A DNA stretch of 50,646 nt from Phaeoceros laevis (GCA_049999765.1 JBNGIQ010008868.1:38807-89452); one strand, 5' to 3'; shown: positions 40,121 through 49,733, counted from the first letter of the stretch. Program-made: numbers and translations. The notes: generated from the letters alone by a model not told the origin.

Positions 40121-41476
40121 ATGTCTTCTTCAGTGGGAGGACTTGCACCATCACTGATCCACGGTCCAGGGGACATGTCAAGGCCACTGGGACTCCGGTG
40201 AATGATATCTATAAAATGGACTTCGTGTCGAAGCTTCCATTAGATGCAACTGCATATGTCACGGTAGCAGACTATGTTAAACAGCAGTCGATGCTATGGC
40301 ATTGCTGCCTTGGGCATACTAACTTCGAGAAGATGAAAGCAATGGTTGCAAGTTCTACTAACCTCTATAGAGAGCAATTTCTCCTGAAGAATGTTGAAAA
40401 ACAATTTTGCGAAGCATGCGTGTTTGGCAAACATCATCGGCTACCATATACAGACTCCAATCCTATGCGGGCCACTAAGCTGCTTGAGCTGGTGCACTCA
40501 GACCTATGTGGGCCTATGTCCATTTCAACTTTTGGAGGGGCTAAGTAACATTCTTACCTTTATTGATGACCGGAGCCGTTACTTGGTAGTATATCTTATC
40601 AAGTTCAAAAGCCAAACACTTGGGTGCTTTCAAGAGTATGTGTCATATGCTCAACACCAAACTGATGCTCTCCTTAAAATCCTGCGTAGTGATAACGGGG
40701 GTGAGTACACCAGTGACGCGTTCGTGGATTACTGCAAGGAGCTGGGGATAGCAAGGCAATATACTGTACCTTACACTTCCTCGCGGAATCCTATTGCGGA
40801 GTTGACCAATCATAGACTGCAGGAGACTGCCAAGTCGATGTTGAAACTTGCTGGTCTGTCTCGTGGATACTAGGGTGAAGCAGTCGCTACAGCAGCATAT
40901 GTTATAAACCGATTGCCAGCCAGTGTTTATGAGGGTGCAACACCTTATGAGAGATGGACCGCACATAAGCCTCGTATCAAGCATCTTCGTATCTTCGGAT
41001 CTCCAGCATATGCGCACCTCTCAGAAGACCAACGGGTGAAGTTAGACTATAAAGCAAGGAAATATGTCTTCATTGGCTATACTGAAGGAATCAAAGGCTA
41101 TAAATTGTTTGATCCTAACAGCAGGACAACCACTCATGCACGAAGTGTAATCTTCCATGAGCAGTTTCTTTTAACTACTACTGCTGAACAACGAGCAACA
41201 AATGAGCGGTATGAACCAACTGGTAGCTCTATGAATGGGGATCCAGACAGTTATACCTTCGGACCTACTGCTCGGCAGCAAACTTTGCAAGTTGGCAGTA
41301 GTAGCAGACCCAGCACTATGGTTGTACCATCGTCTCACCCACCAGAGGTAGACAAGGAGGCCAGTGTTTTCCCTGAGGATGACGAGGACTCACAAGGTGC
41401 TGACTCAGCATCTGAAATTCAGAGTGGCATTCAGAATCATGGTGACAACCATGCTGCACATATGGATGATGTGTAG
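40069..41476 (+). pseudogene. pol: Copia B integrase
   Basis: Pre-integrase zinc domain: MLWHCCLGHTNFEKMKAM, with CC where the family has RR-like residues before LGH, and FCEACVFGKHHRLPY. Core: LVHSDLCGPMSISTFGG (first Asp) with a frameshift after GGAK (40546), then TFIDDRSRYLVVYLI, KILRSDNGGEYTSDAF (second Asp) and SSRNPIAELTNHRLQE (Glu; QNGVAER has become RNPIAEL). A stop TAG at 40871 interrupts WGEA-like sequence (TGG to TAG). The C-terminal part, YERWTAHKPRIKHLRIF and VFIGYTEGIKGYKLFD, continues into the acidic linker ending at TAG 41474. Confidence 0.85.
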
Positions 41477-41492
41477 GCAGACATGAACATGG

Positions 41493-42921
41493 ATGGAACG
41501 GTACCTGAAGCTGAAGAGGTGCCAACGGTTCAAACTGAACCAATACAAGTTGAAGGGTCGCAGCCACTGTGAAGAAGTTCCAGACACCATACATCATCAC
41601 CTTCTGAATGGACACAGCCACCACTGTGGCCCACATCTTTCCTTGTACAAGATGATAGCACGCCACTTGAGACACCTGAGCCTGCTACGTATAAGGAAGC
41701 CATAAATCATCCTACAGAAGGACAACAATGGCATGAAGGCATAGAATCCGAGTGTAAGTCTTTGATCAATAATAACACATGGGTACTAGAGGATTTACCT
41801 CCAGGAAGGAAGGCAGTGACCTGCAAATGGGTCTTCAAGCGTAAACTAAATGCAGAAGGGAAGGTGGCATGTTATAAGGCAAGGCTTGTGGCTTGTGGAT
41901 ACAGCCAAGTAGAAGGCCTGGACTATAATGAGACCTTCTCACCTGTGGTACGCGCATCCTCTATACGATCTCTACTGGCAATAGCTGCACAACATGACTA
42001 TCTCCTCCAACATATGGATGTGAAAACAACATTCTTAAATGGAAATCTTGAGGAGACTATCTATATGTGGCAGCCAGAGGGGTATGAGGATCCTAAGCAT
42101 CCCACAAAGGTCTGCAGGTTAGTAAAGACTATTTACGGGTTGAAGCAATCTCCACGTGAGTGGTATAAGAGAATAGATGCCTATCTTAAGAAATGTGGGT
42201 TTATTCAAAGTAGTACAGACGTAACGTATACATGTTGCAAGACAAGGATGGTATTGTCTACTTAGCCTTGTACGTAGATGATGCCGTCATCATTGCAAGT
42301 AGTCCTGCAGCCATGGCAAAATGCAAAGCTTTCCTTACTGTCGAATTCTCCATGTCCGACCTTGGGCAGCTCACGTTCTTCTTAGGGATACAGATCCATC
42401 ATAACCTGTCCAGGCATACCATCTTCATTCACCAAAGTCAGTTCGTGCATCAGATCCTAGTTAGATTCAGGCTACAGGATGCAAAGCCTGCAATCATACC
42501 TATGGCGGTTGGTGACAAGCTGACCTTAGCGCAATGCCCACAAACTGAAGAAGAAAGGGCTGAAATGGAGAAGGTACCATATCGATCGGTTGTGGGAGTC
42601 TGCATCTATTTCAGAAACTGGACTAGTCCTGAGCTTTCGCATTCTGTGGGAGTCACATCCCAGTTCCTATCGAATTACGGAAGGCCACACTGGCATGCAG
42701 TTCAGCGTATCTTAAGGTACCTGGGTGGATCACCAAACCTTGGGTTACTTTACAAGAAACGACCTGAGAACCTACTGTTGACATGCTACTGTGATGCCGA
42801 CTGGGCAGCTGATTCGGATAGTAGAAAATCTATCTCAGCTCATTGCCTACTACAGGGCACTGATGAACGAAATTTAACTGTGATAGCATGCACAGCAAGA
42901 AGCAACAGGTGGTTGCGTTGA
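41493..42921 (+). pseudogene. pol: Copia B reverse transcriptase and truncated RNase H
   Basis: Linker, then RT: EGIESECKSLINNNTWVLE, CKWVFKRKLNAEG, YKARLVACGYSQVEGLDY, HMDVKTTFLNG, YGLKQSPREWYKRIDAYL. A small deletion near 42220 shifts the frame before the catalytic box LALYVDDAVIIASS. The second piece (42232-42921) has FSMSDLGQLTFFLGIQI, VVGVCIYFRNWTSPELSH and RNase H start LLTCYCDADWAADSDSRKS. It is cut after SKKQQVVAL-like sequence at 42921, before the STEAEY and DNQS catalytic motifs, so RNase H is incomplete. The same region is intact in the fragment at 314-811. Confidence 0.88.
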
Positions 42922-42944
42922 ATCTCTCGATCCTACGATCTTCA
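42922..42944 (+). repeat. Copia B 3' LTR remnant (23 bp)
   Basis: ATCTCTCGATCCTACG...ATCTTCA equals the end of the 5' LTR and touches the CCGCC target duplication. The remaining 225 LTR bases and the element's 3' end are deleted. Confidence 0.88.
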
Positions 42945-42949
42945 CCGCC

Positions 42950-43271
42950 TGTTTGGGTCTTGGCCAATAGAGATCACCCTATCAGCCAGCTCCAGTCGCA
43001 CTATAATAGCTACTCCTCCTCGTGACACATCTGCCGGTACCCACCAGGTACACCCCTGTGGCAGATATATCCTTTTGACTTCTTCTATTTTGGCTTCCGT
43101 TAACTTATGCTCCTGAACCAAGACAAGATCCCAACTGAAGTGATCTGTTAAGAAATGATTGATTTGGTGTCCTTTACTATCCATCTGCCGGTAATCTCCT
43201 AACCCTCTGAGGTTCCAGGACACACATTGTAATTGTGTGTCTGGACTGCTCTTGAAGTAGTTGTCCGACAT
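42950..43271 (-). pseudogene. LINE ORF2: endonuclease, N-terminal part
   Basis: Start of LINE ORF2. ATG at 43271 follows directly after the ORF1 stop (TGAATG). The sequence reads QCVSWNLRGLGDYRQ (catalytic Asn region), DLVLVQEHKLTEAKIEEV (catalytic Glu), GGVAIIVRLELADRV and stops at the copia B insertion. The rest of the domain is on the other side of the insert, at 37668 and below. Confidence 0.88.
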
Positions 43272-44559
43272 TCAAATACGGGTTCCGTTGCTCCGAGATC
43301 CTGCAGCCTTACCTTTTTTCCTCCTGCTAGGTTCAAAAGCTGCTTTCTCTTTCCCTTCTTTTGACACAAGACGAGCATTGATCTCCTTCGTCCCCAGGGA
43401 GGTCACTGCCAACAGATGTTTAGATACAGGTTTCTCGGCAGTCTTCTTCACCATGTCTGGACTAGGAACAACCACCTGCTGCTTGTTGTTTGCCTCCAGC
43501 ATGGGAGCCTGACTCTCCTTTTCCTCCAGCAGGCTGGGTACTATTTCCTCTGGAGCTCCCTCTTTTAATGTTGTAATATAGATCACGCTACCACCATCTA
43601 TACCTTCCTTTTGTAAAAGTGCCTCAACTTTTCCTGCATTTTCGGTTTTATCTAGCCATTTCCACTAACTTGGAACATGGGATCCACCTTTGATGTCCGA
43701 TTGTACCCTAATCTCCATCCTTCTATGTGTCCCTTCCCAGGTGAGGAGCCTCATTTCAAGAATCGGTTCTTCTATATTTTCAGTGATAATCCCGCCATCC
43801 CTAATGAGCTCCAACACTTCATGTTCAATAGTTTCCTGAGATGTTACATTCGTCCACATTCTTAGCAGCTCTTGCTCCCCATTCTCTCCAACTTCTTCCA
43901 ACAATTGGTAAGCACCATCTTGTATTCTGTGCACCGCAATGTCAACGCAGGCACTATTAGTAGCACCAGACTGTTTTTCCGGACTGCTATCTGTGCTCAT
44001 TGCTTCTTCTGTCAGGTTCAAATTCAGTAGAAATACTTTGTTCTTTTAGATTGACCCTCTGCCCATTTAGATCCTTTCTCCCATCAGTTAACCTGTCCAT
44101 TGTCTCTTCTTCCGTAGAAGGTTCCAGCCATCTCCAAAAATCGTTCATCTTGTGTGTCCCTTTTCTGTTGGGTTTCAGCTGTAGAACAACTCTTGCCACC
44201 TTCTGATCATCGCTGAAGACATATGCCTCTTCAACTTCTTGTTGTATGCTGTTCTTTAGTACACCTCCTTCATGCAACACATCCATGACATTTGCTAGCA
44301 CCGTATGTTGCTCTGTTGCAGAGCAGCACATAGACAACAACTAGAGACCTCCGTCTTCAGCTTCTTCAGTGAGGAGCTGATCCCCGCCTTCAGCCTCCTT
44401 CCAGACTTCAATCTCCACCTAGAAGTCAGCTACTGCATTGTTCTTTTGAAGACCAGGGGTTGCAAGAGACACTGTTGTTTCCTGAACCCTCCGAGCCTCC
44501 TGCTCAAACACTAAAGTCCTTGGGGTGATGTGATTCACAACCATGTGATCAGTGTCCAT
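43272..44559 (-). pseudogene. LINE ORF1
   Basis: Probable LINE ORF1, by position directly upstream of ORF2. From MDTDHMVVNH (44559) one frame runs to 43987 with two in-frame TAG codons (44419-44421 and at about 44365) where CAG would give Gln. A shift near 44000 moves to a frame that continues, across one TAG at 43665, to the TGA at 43272-43274. Two repeats of about 55 residues are visible: HEGGVLKNSIQQEVEEAY ... FWRWLEPS and RDGGIITENIEEPILEM ... WKWLDKTE. The C-terminus is basic (PSRRKKGKAAGSRSNG). No zinc knuckle or RRM is recognised. It would bind element RNA if it acts as other ORF1 proteins do. Confidence 0.6.
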
Positions 44560-44596
44560 CGCTTCAATCACCTTCGTAAGACTGCTAACGTGGGCT

Positions 44597-44739
44597 TTAG
44601 TTTTCTTGACTAACGTAGGGGTCACCTCCCCTTGTCATGACAAGTTGTCATGTGTAACCTAGCTGGCACACAGATTCCTGAGTTGTGCTCATCTCTAGAT
44701 GGTAGTATTGTTATTATTTTAAGAACGCATACCGAGGCT
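44597..44739. other. Short flank between LINE and copia A
   Basis: Contains the inverted repeat TTGTCATGACAA at about 44633-44644 and no gene. It is host or older repeat sequence split from 50492 onward by copia A. Confidence 0.4.
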
Positions 44740-44744
44740 GGAAC

Positions 44745-45018
44745 TGGGGAAAAAAAAGGCATTTAAGTTTAAGTAATTAGTTAAAGTCTTTTTAAATAGC
44801 CAGATAAATAGTCAATAGGTTATTTAAGTTATTAGAAAATTATCAAAGTACGAAACGTGGTAACGATTCATACAGGCGCAACTATACATAACCGCCGTGT
44901 CCGTTCACGGTGAACAGGCACACCGCCTGACATGTGTCTTCTTGGCACACACGCGCCTATTCAATCACTTCTACAATTTCCTACTCTCGCTCTCTCTCGA
45001 TCCTCCTGAAATCCTCTA
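44745..45018 (+). repeat. 5' LTR of copia A (274 bp)
   Basis: Starts TGGGGAAAAAAAAGG and ends AATCCTCTA. The boundary is fixed by the GGAAC duplication on the left and the primer site on the right. Ends in TA rather than CA. Confidence 0.9.
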
Positions 45019-45030
45019 TGGTATCAGAGC
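45019..45030 (+). promoter_or_regulatory. Primer-binding site, copia A
   Basis: TGGTATCAGAGC directly after the LTR. The ATG of leader ORF 1 abuts it at 45031, so an extended tRNA pairing would cover that start codon. Confidence 0.92.
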
Positions 45031-45207
45031 ATGGATACTGCCATGCCTGCTTATCACTATCCAATTTGTCAGAGCGCAGAGTGCATCAAGAATTTTGAGT
45101 TCGATCACTTTCGAAGTCTTGTGTCTGCACTCAAATTGGCGGTGTTTAGATTTGGAAGCATGGCTGATAAATTTCTAGCAGAAACTGTAGAGCACTACCT
45201 CTCCTAG
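45031..45207 (+). CDS. Copia A leader ORF 1 (58 residues)
   Basis: A small ORF starting at the first base after the primer site. It reads MDTAMPAYHYPICQSAEC, IKNFEFDHFRSLV, RFGSMADKFLAETVEHYLS and TAG. It aligns end to end with the copia B ORF at 37940-38119; roughly half of positions are identical in the blocks ICxSxxC, IKN, HFR, RFGSMA and FLAE. The CxxC of copia B is not kept here (PIC), so metal binding is uncertain. No known family is recognised. The frame stays open past the TAG (AAA GTA ATC) into leader ORF 2. Confidence 0.65.
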   Translation: MDTAMPAYHYPICQSAECIKNFEFDHFRSLVSALKLAVFRFGSMADKFLAETVEHYLS

Positions 45208-45216
45208 AAAGTAATC

Positions 45217-45813
45217 ATGCCGAGAGCAAGAGGGCAGCGAAGATCAAACCTGAATGTGGATCACTTTGCTGCACACAATAGTAGGTTCGCACATTCACAG
45301 AATCAAAATTTAAACCAATTCTTGTCGCGAACTGTACATCCCATTGTGTCCTCCGCAAGTTTCAGGAATCGGTAGTTGTCCTCCGCATTTGCTAGGTGTC
45401 AGGCACATAGGCACGGGATTAGTGTCAATCCTGACTACCTCACAAACTTGCAAACACAAACTAGGAGGGAACTTGAATACTTGCACGCGAATTCAGCACA
45501 ACATGCTAGCCAATTGGTAACCAGACCACTTTGTGATAGATGCACAAGGAGTCTAGACATGTCAAGTACTAAAGATCACCTCCTAGCAGAGGTACACAAT
45601 CTCATAACGTGTCAAGCCGAAACCAATAGACGACATTTTACTGATCTTGCTGAAAAATTGAAGGACAACAGCAGAAGCATTACCTTGCTGTCGCAACAGC
45701 TTGCATTCTTGTCCATTTCTATTAGCAAACCTGCTGTACAAGCCGAAAAAGGCATTGAATTGATAAGGCAGGTCAATGCAATGAAGGACGTGCTTAGTGC
45801 CAGAGGGCAATAA
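45217..45813 (+). pseudogene. Copia A leader ORF 2 (one TAG)
   Basis: Follows leader ORF 1 in the same frame; the two ATGs are 186 bases apart, exactly as in copia B. It starts MPRARGQRRSNLNVDHF, has LNQFLSRTVHP, an in-frame TAG at 45373-45375, then CDRCTRSLDM (CxxC) and a long coiled-coil-like helix (HLLAEVHNLITCQAETN, ADLAEKLKD-like, ITLLSQQLAFLS). Total 198 residues if the TAG is read as sense. The same order of basic start, LNQFL, CxxC and helix is found in copia B, with low identity. The function is unknown. Confidence 0.5.
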
Positions 45814-45853
45814 ACCATCTGATGTCCCACCGGACTTCTAGTCAGTGGTGTGG

Positions 45854-47150
45854 ATGTCACATAGGGGTGGTGGTAGAAACCCTCGTGGTAACCCAACTCC
45901 ACCATCCAACAGAAGTAGACGCATAAATACCAGGTCAACTGCTCAGAATTCAGCCAATCAAGAGGCATCTCCAGAAGATGAAGAGCCAACAGACGTCTCT
46001 TCCAATCTTGGGGCAGTTGTAGATGATTCTGAACCCATTCTACCTCCTGGATATCAAATAGACCCACTGTCTTTAAATATTAGCACGCATCCAAGTTCTC
46101 AGAATCCATCTAGAAGGATCCGCAATAGACAACAGCCTGCATCGTCCAGCGAATCCACAAACGTAGCGAGAGCTGCGCTCCTTTCACACACAACAAGGAC
46201 CAACTTAGCTGCACAAGTCATTCACTCAATGGTGAATCCACAAACTGTACATAATACAACAGTGAACAACCTTAAGATAGATTTTAAGGAGAAGGATAGA
46301 TTCAATGGATCACAGTTTGATATTTGGGCATTGCGTGTCCAAACCATACTAATGGAGCATGATCTCTGGGGTGCTGTCATGGGTACGATGCCCAAACCTG
46401 CACAGAATGCTTCCCAGAATATCAAAGACCTATGGGATAAGCTAGATCTGCGAACATTTGGCGTTATTCAAGCAACTCTTGATGGCTCAATGATGCATCA
46501 TACGCAAGATGCAGCTACTACAAANNNNNNNNNNNNNNNNNNNNNNNNNNNNNNNNNNNNNNNNNNNNNNNNNNNNNNNNNNNNNNNNNNNNNNNNNNNN
46601 NNNNNNNNNNNNNNNNNNNNNNNNTTACCTTGAGTGGTGCCACGACCACTGAACAGCAGGCAGCAGTAGCCTTGTTACTGTCATTGCCTGACTCGTATCG
46701 CACATTTGTGAGCAATCACAGTACCCAACTCAGAAACATAGCTCTGCAACACCGCAAGGGCAACAACCAGCAATATCGTTATCAGATCTGATAGGAGCAC
46801 TCCTGGAAGAGGAGTCAACCAGGCTGGATAGAAAAGGTGGTCCCTCCTCCAGAGGAGAAGCATCTAATAGGGCACTCTATGCTAACAGAGGTCCTAAGAA
46901 GCAGCCATCTCGTCCAACCTGGCAGTCTCCAAACAGTGGGAGCTCATCAAACACTTATAAGAAGCGTCCTGGTTCAGCACTTGCTAAGAAGAAGGGCCCC
47001 TGCAACTGGTGCCTTATTCCAGGGCACTGGGAAGCGGAGTGCCGCAAAAAGAAGGCCAATGAGCCAAGGCGCACAGCTCCTCCAGAAACTAATGTGGTTC
47101 AAAGGAAATCAAACACTATACTCACTGTATACTTGGTGTCCACTCCACAG
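45854..47150 (+). pseudogene. gag: Copia A Gag (with gap)
   Basis: Gag capsid protein. ATG 45854 (MSHRGGGRNPRGN) is chosen because copia B Gag starts with the similar MSDRGRCNR. The conserved region reads KIDFKEKDRFNGSQFDIWA, VQTILMEHDLWGAVMG and FGVIQATLDGSMMHH. A 100-N gap (46525-46624) covers what in copia B is about 156 bases. After it TEQQAAVALLLSLPDSYR and FVSNHSTQLRN follow, then a frameshift near 46740. The zinc knuckle CNWCLIPGHWEAEC is at 47001-47042, followed by RKKKANEPRR. Confidence 0.85.
46525..46624. other. Assembly gap (100 N) in gag
   Basis: Exactly 100 N, a placeholder length. By comparison with copia B Gag about 156 bases are missing, so the true gap is probably larger than drawn. 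Confidence 0.9.
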
Positions 47151-47474
47151 TTCAGGCATGCTTGGTACCTGGATTCTGGCGCATCCTCCAACATATGTCA
47201 CACACGAACGGCATTTTCTGAGTACCAAAAATTGCCACATGGACAAGTTGTGTTGGTTGGGGATGACAGAGGCTTACCTATAGTCGGTATTGGCAAGGTG
47301 CCACTCCTGTTCCCAGATGATGATACTTACACTGAGCTTGCACTTGATGAAAAGCAGCCAATAGAACAAATGCATTCTGAGATCCAGAATCCTGGAGCAC
47401 CCGTTCCAGATCCAGAACCTGCTGTGGAGCTAAGGAGAAGTGCACGAAGGCACACCTCATCTCCAGTAGAGTGA
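47094..47474 (+). pseudogene. pol: Copia A protease fused to RT linker (integrase absent)
   Basis: The frame reads the protease motif AWYLDSGASSNICHT (DSG kept), GQVVLVGDDRGLPIVGIG and KVPLLFP, then passes straight into DDDTYTELALDEKQPIE and ELRRSARRHTSSPVE, the acidic linker that in copia B lies after integrase. The pre-integrase zinc domain and the whole integrase core, about 1.3 kb in copia B, are missing. The frame ends at TGA 47472, where TGG (Trp) would match related copies. The junction, near 47315-47325, shows no obvious insertion. Confidence 0.85.
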
Positions 47475-47525
47475 GATAACCCACCTCTCACAGTTAGTTC
47501 ATTTCTAGTACAGGAAGATGTTAAT

Positions 47526-48336
47526 GTGGTAGACATGGATGAGCCACAAAGCTATAAGGAAGCTTTAGCATCTCCTGCAGCTGCGAAATGGATAGAAGCT
47601 ATAAACTCGGAGCAAAAATCACTCATGGATAATGGCACATGGGAGCTAGTGGATCTACCGCCTGGAAGAAAGGCAGTGACCTGTAAATGGGTCTTCAAGA
47701 TCAAACTAAAAGCTGACGGCAGTATTGAACGCTACAAGGCAAGGCTGGTGGCCAGGGGGTACAGTCAGGTTGAGGGCCTGGACTACACAGAAACCTTCTC
47801 GCCAGTTGTTAGAGCCACATCTCTACGGGCCTTGTTTGCTATAGCAGCTCAAAAGGACTATATAATGAAACACATGGATGTGAAAACCGTATTCTTGAAT
47901 GGGACACTTGAAGAGACCATATACATGCAGCAACCAGNNNNNNNNNNNNNNNNNNNNNNNNNNNNNNNNNNNNNNNNNNNNNNNNNNNNNNNNNNNNNNN
48001 NNNNNNNNNNNNNNNNNNNNNNNNNNNNNNNNNNNNNCATGGGAGCTAGTGGATCTACCGCCTGGAAGAAAGGCAGTGACCTGTAAATGGGTCTTCAAGA
48101 TCAAACTAAAAGCTGACGGGAGTATTGAACGCTACAAGGCAAGGCTAGTGGCCAGGGGGTACAGTCAGGTTGAGGGCCTAGACTACACAAAAACCTTCTC
48201 GCCAGTTGTTAGAGCCACATCTCTACGGGCCTTGTTTGCTATAGCAGCTCAAAAGGACTATATAATGGAACACATGGATGTGAAAACCACATTCTTGAAT
48301 GGGACACTTGAAGAGACCATATACATGCAGCAATGA
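47526..48336 (+). pseudogene. pol: Copia A reverse transcriptase, first part, with gap and repeat
   Basis: RT N-terminal half: YKEALASPAAAKWIEAINS, NGTWELVDLPPGRKAV, CKWVFKIKLKADG, YKARLVARGYSQVEGL, HMDVKTVFLNGT, EETIYMQQP. A 100-N gap follows (47938-48037). Then the same 300 bases (from CATGGGAGCTAGTGG to ACATGCAGCAA) appear again at 48038-48337 with about nine differences. The second copy ends in TGA, where the first has a Pro codon start, and continues into the rest of RT. The duplication straddles the gap and is probably an assembly artefact of two unmerged contig ends. Confidence 0.8.
47938..48037. other. Assembly gap (100 N) flanked by a 300-bp repeat
   Basis: The 300 bases before (47638-47937) and after (48038-48337) the gap are about 97% identical. 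A real RT needs this segment once. The gap is likely a negative-size join. Confidence 0.85.
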
Positions 48337-48337
48337 G

Positions 48338-49522
48338 AGGGGTACGAAGACCCTGCACATCCCAACAAGGTATGTAAGCTAATCAAAACCATCTACGGCC
48401 TAAAGCAATCCCGAGAGCCTGGTATAAACGAATAGATACTTACTTGAAGCAGTCAGGCTTTGAGCAAAGTACATTTGATTCGAATGTCTATCTCTTGAGA
48501 GATGCTGAAGGAGTAGTATTTTTAGCACTGTATGTGGATGACGCCGTCATCATAGCGAGCAGCCCCAAACTCATGGCCTAAGTCAAAGGTATTCTCAAGT
48601 CAGAATTCTCAATGACGGACCTTGGACTACTGACATGGTTTCTGGGCATACAAATATTACAAAATCTTCAAACACATACAATGTTTATACATCAAGGGCA
48701 GTTCCTCACCCAGACACTTGCCAAGTTTAGAATGACGGACTGTAAACCAGCACCAACACCTATGGCTGCTGGAGAAAAACTTACACTTGATCAAAGTCCA
48801 AAGGATGAGCATAAGAGACAGCAGATGGAGAAGATTCCATACAGACCTGTTGTTTGTACATTGATATATTTCAGGAATTGGACCAGGCCAGACCTCTCAC
48901 ACTCTGTAGGAGTTTCAGCACAGTTTCTGACATGCTACGGACCTGCACACTGGACAGCAGTCCAACGCATTATGCGTTATATGAAGGGGACACCCAGACT
49001 TGGGTTTTTATACAAATAAAACCTCAGAATCTACTGCTTACCTGTTTCAGTGACGCAGACTGGGCATCTGATGCCGATACACGAAAGTCTATTTCAGCCA
49101 ACTATCTCATGCTTGGCACAAATGAATGGGATTCCACAGTGATCTCTTGGTACAGCAAAAAGCAACAGGTGGTAGCCCTGTCCTCTACAGAAGCTGAGTA
49201 TGCCGCCACTGCAACAGCTGCACAGGAAATCATATATACTCGTGAGTTGCTAGCGTCACTTGGGGAACCACAAGAGGGGTCTATGCTACTGCTATGTGAT
49301 AATCAATCGGCCATAGCACTAGCTTAGAACCCCATAATGCATTCCCGGACAAAACACATAGAGATTAAGCATCACTTCATAAGGCAAGTGATATCTAATG
49401 GCCAAGCTAACCTCCAGTATGTACCAACTGGAGACAACATTGCAGACCTACTCACCAAGGCACTTGTAAGAGACAAGCACGAGAAATTCTGCAAGTCTCC
49501 TGGACTAACAAATTGCCCATAG
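48338..49522 (+). pseudogene. pol: Copia A RT C-terminal half and RNase H
   Basis: After EGYEDPAHPNKVCKLIK and YGLKQSR-like sequence with a two-base loss (48410), RT continues with YLKQSGFEQSTFDSNVY, the catalytic box LALYVDDAVIIASS, a TAA at 48579, FSMTDLGLLTWFLGIQI, and VVCTLIYFRNWTRPDLSH. RNase H follows: LLTCFSDADWASDADTRKS, KKQQVVALSSTEAEYAATA, LLLCDNQSAIALA, a TAG at 49325 where CAG would fit, SRTKHIEIKHHFIRQV and LLTKALVRDKHEKF, ending at TAG 49520. All RT and RNase H catalytic residues are present but four breaks interrupt the frame. Confidence 0.88.
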
Positions 49523-49733
49523 ACAGCATGCACCCACTAAACAGAGGTAGAAGCAACACTAATCTGTTCTACAAGTCGTCAACACTTGAAGCAGCGAGTT
49601 GGCATCACAGTGGTGCATCTATGCCAGGGTTCTACACACACAAACCAACAGTTTCAGTGGGAGCACTTGATAGGATCCAGCATGCAGCAAGAAGAAGGAC
49701 TGTGCAAGCAGAAAACACAAGGGGTTTGCTCAC

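Larger units (their letters stand above)
37674..42944 (+). mobile_element. Copia B element, 3' truncated, nested in the LINE
   Basis: Plus-strand Ty1/copia element with a 5' LTR (37674-37921), primer site, two leader ORFs, gag, protease, integrase and RT. It ends abruptly: RNase H stops at KKQQVVA-like sequence and the last 23 bases of the LTR (ATCTCTCGATCC...ATCTTCA, 42922-42944) follow directly. A perfect 5-bp target duplication CCGCC flanks it (37669-37673, 42945-42949), so the deletion happened inside the inserted element. Several stops and frameshifts interrupt pol. Confidence 0.93.
32491..44589 (-). mobile_element. LINE (non-LTR retrotransposon), interrupted by copia B
   Basis: Minus-strand LINE with ORF1, ORF2 (endonuclease, reverse transcriptase, zf-RVT), a long 3' UTR and a terminal A run (13 T on the plus strand at 32491-32503). 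Without the 5.27-kb copia B insert and one duplicated pentanucleotide it is about 6.8 kb. The 5' end is uncertain: GTGGGCT at 32483-32489 and 44590-44596 is a possible 7-bp target duplication. Presence of a 5' UTR-like stretch, ORF1 and ORF2 suggests a nearly full-length copy, now broken by stops and frameshifts. Confidence 0.8.
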
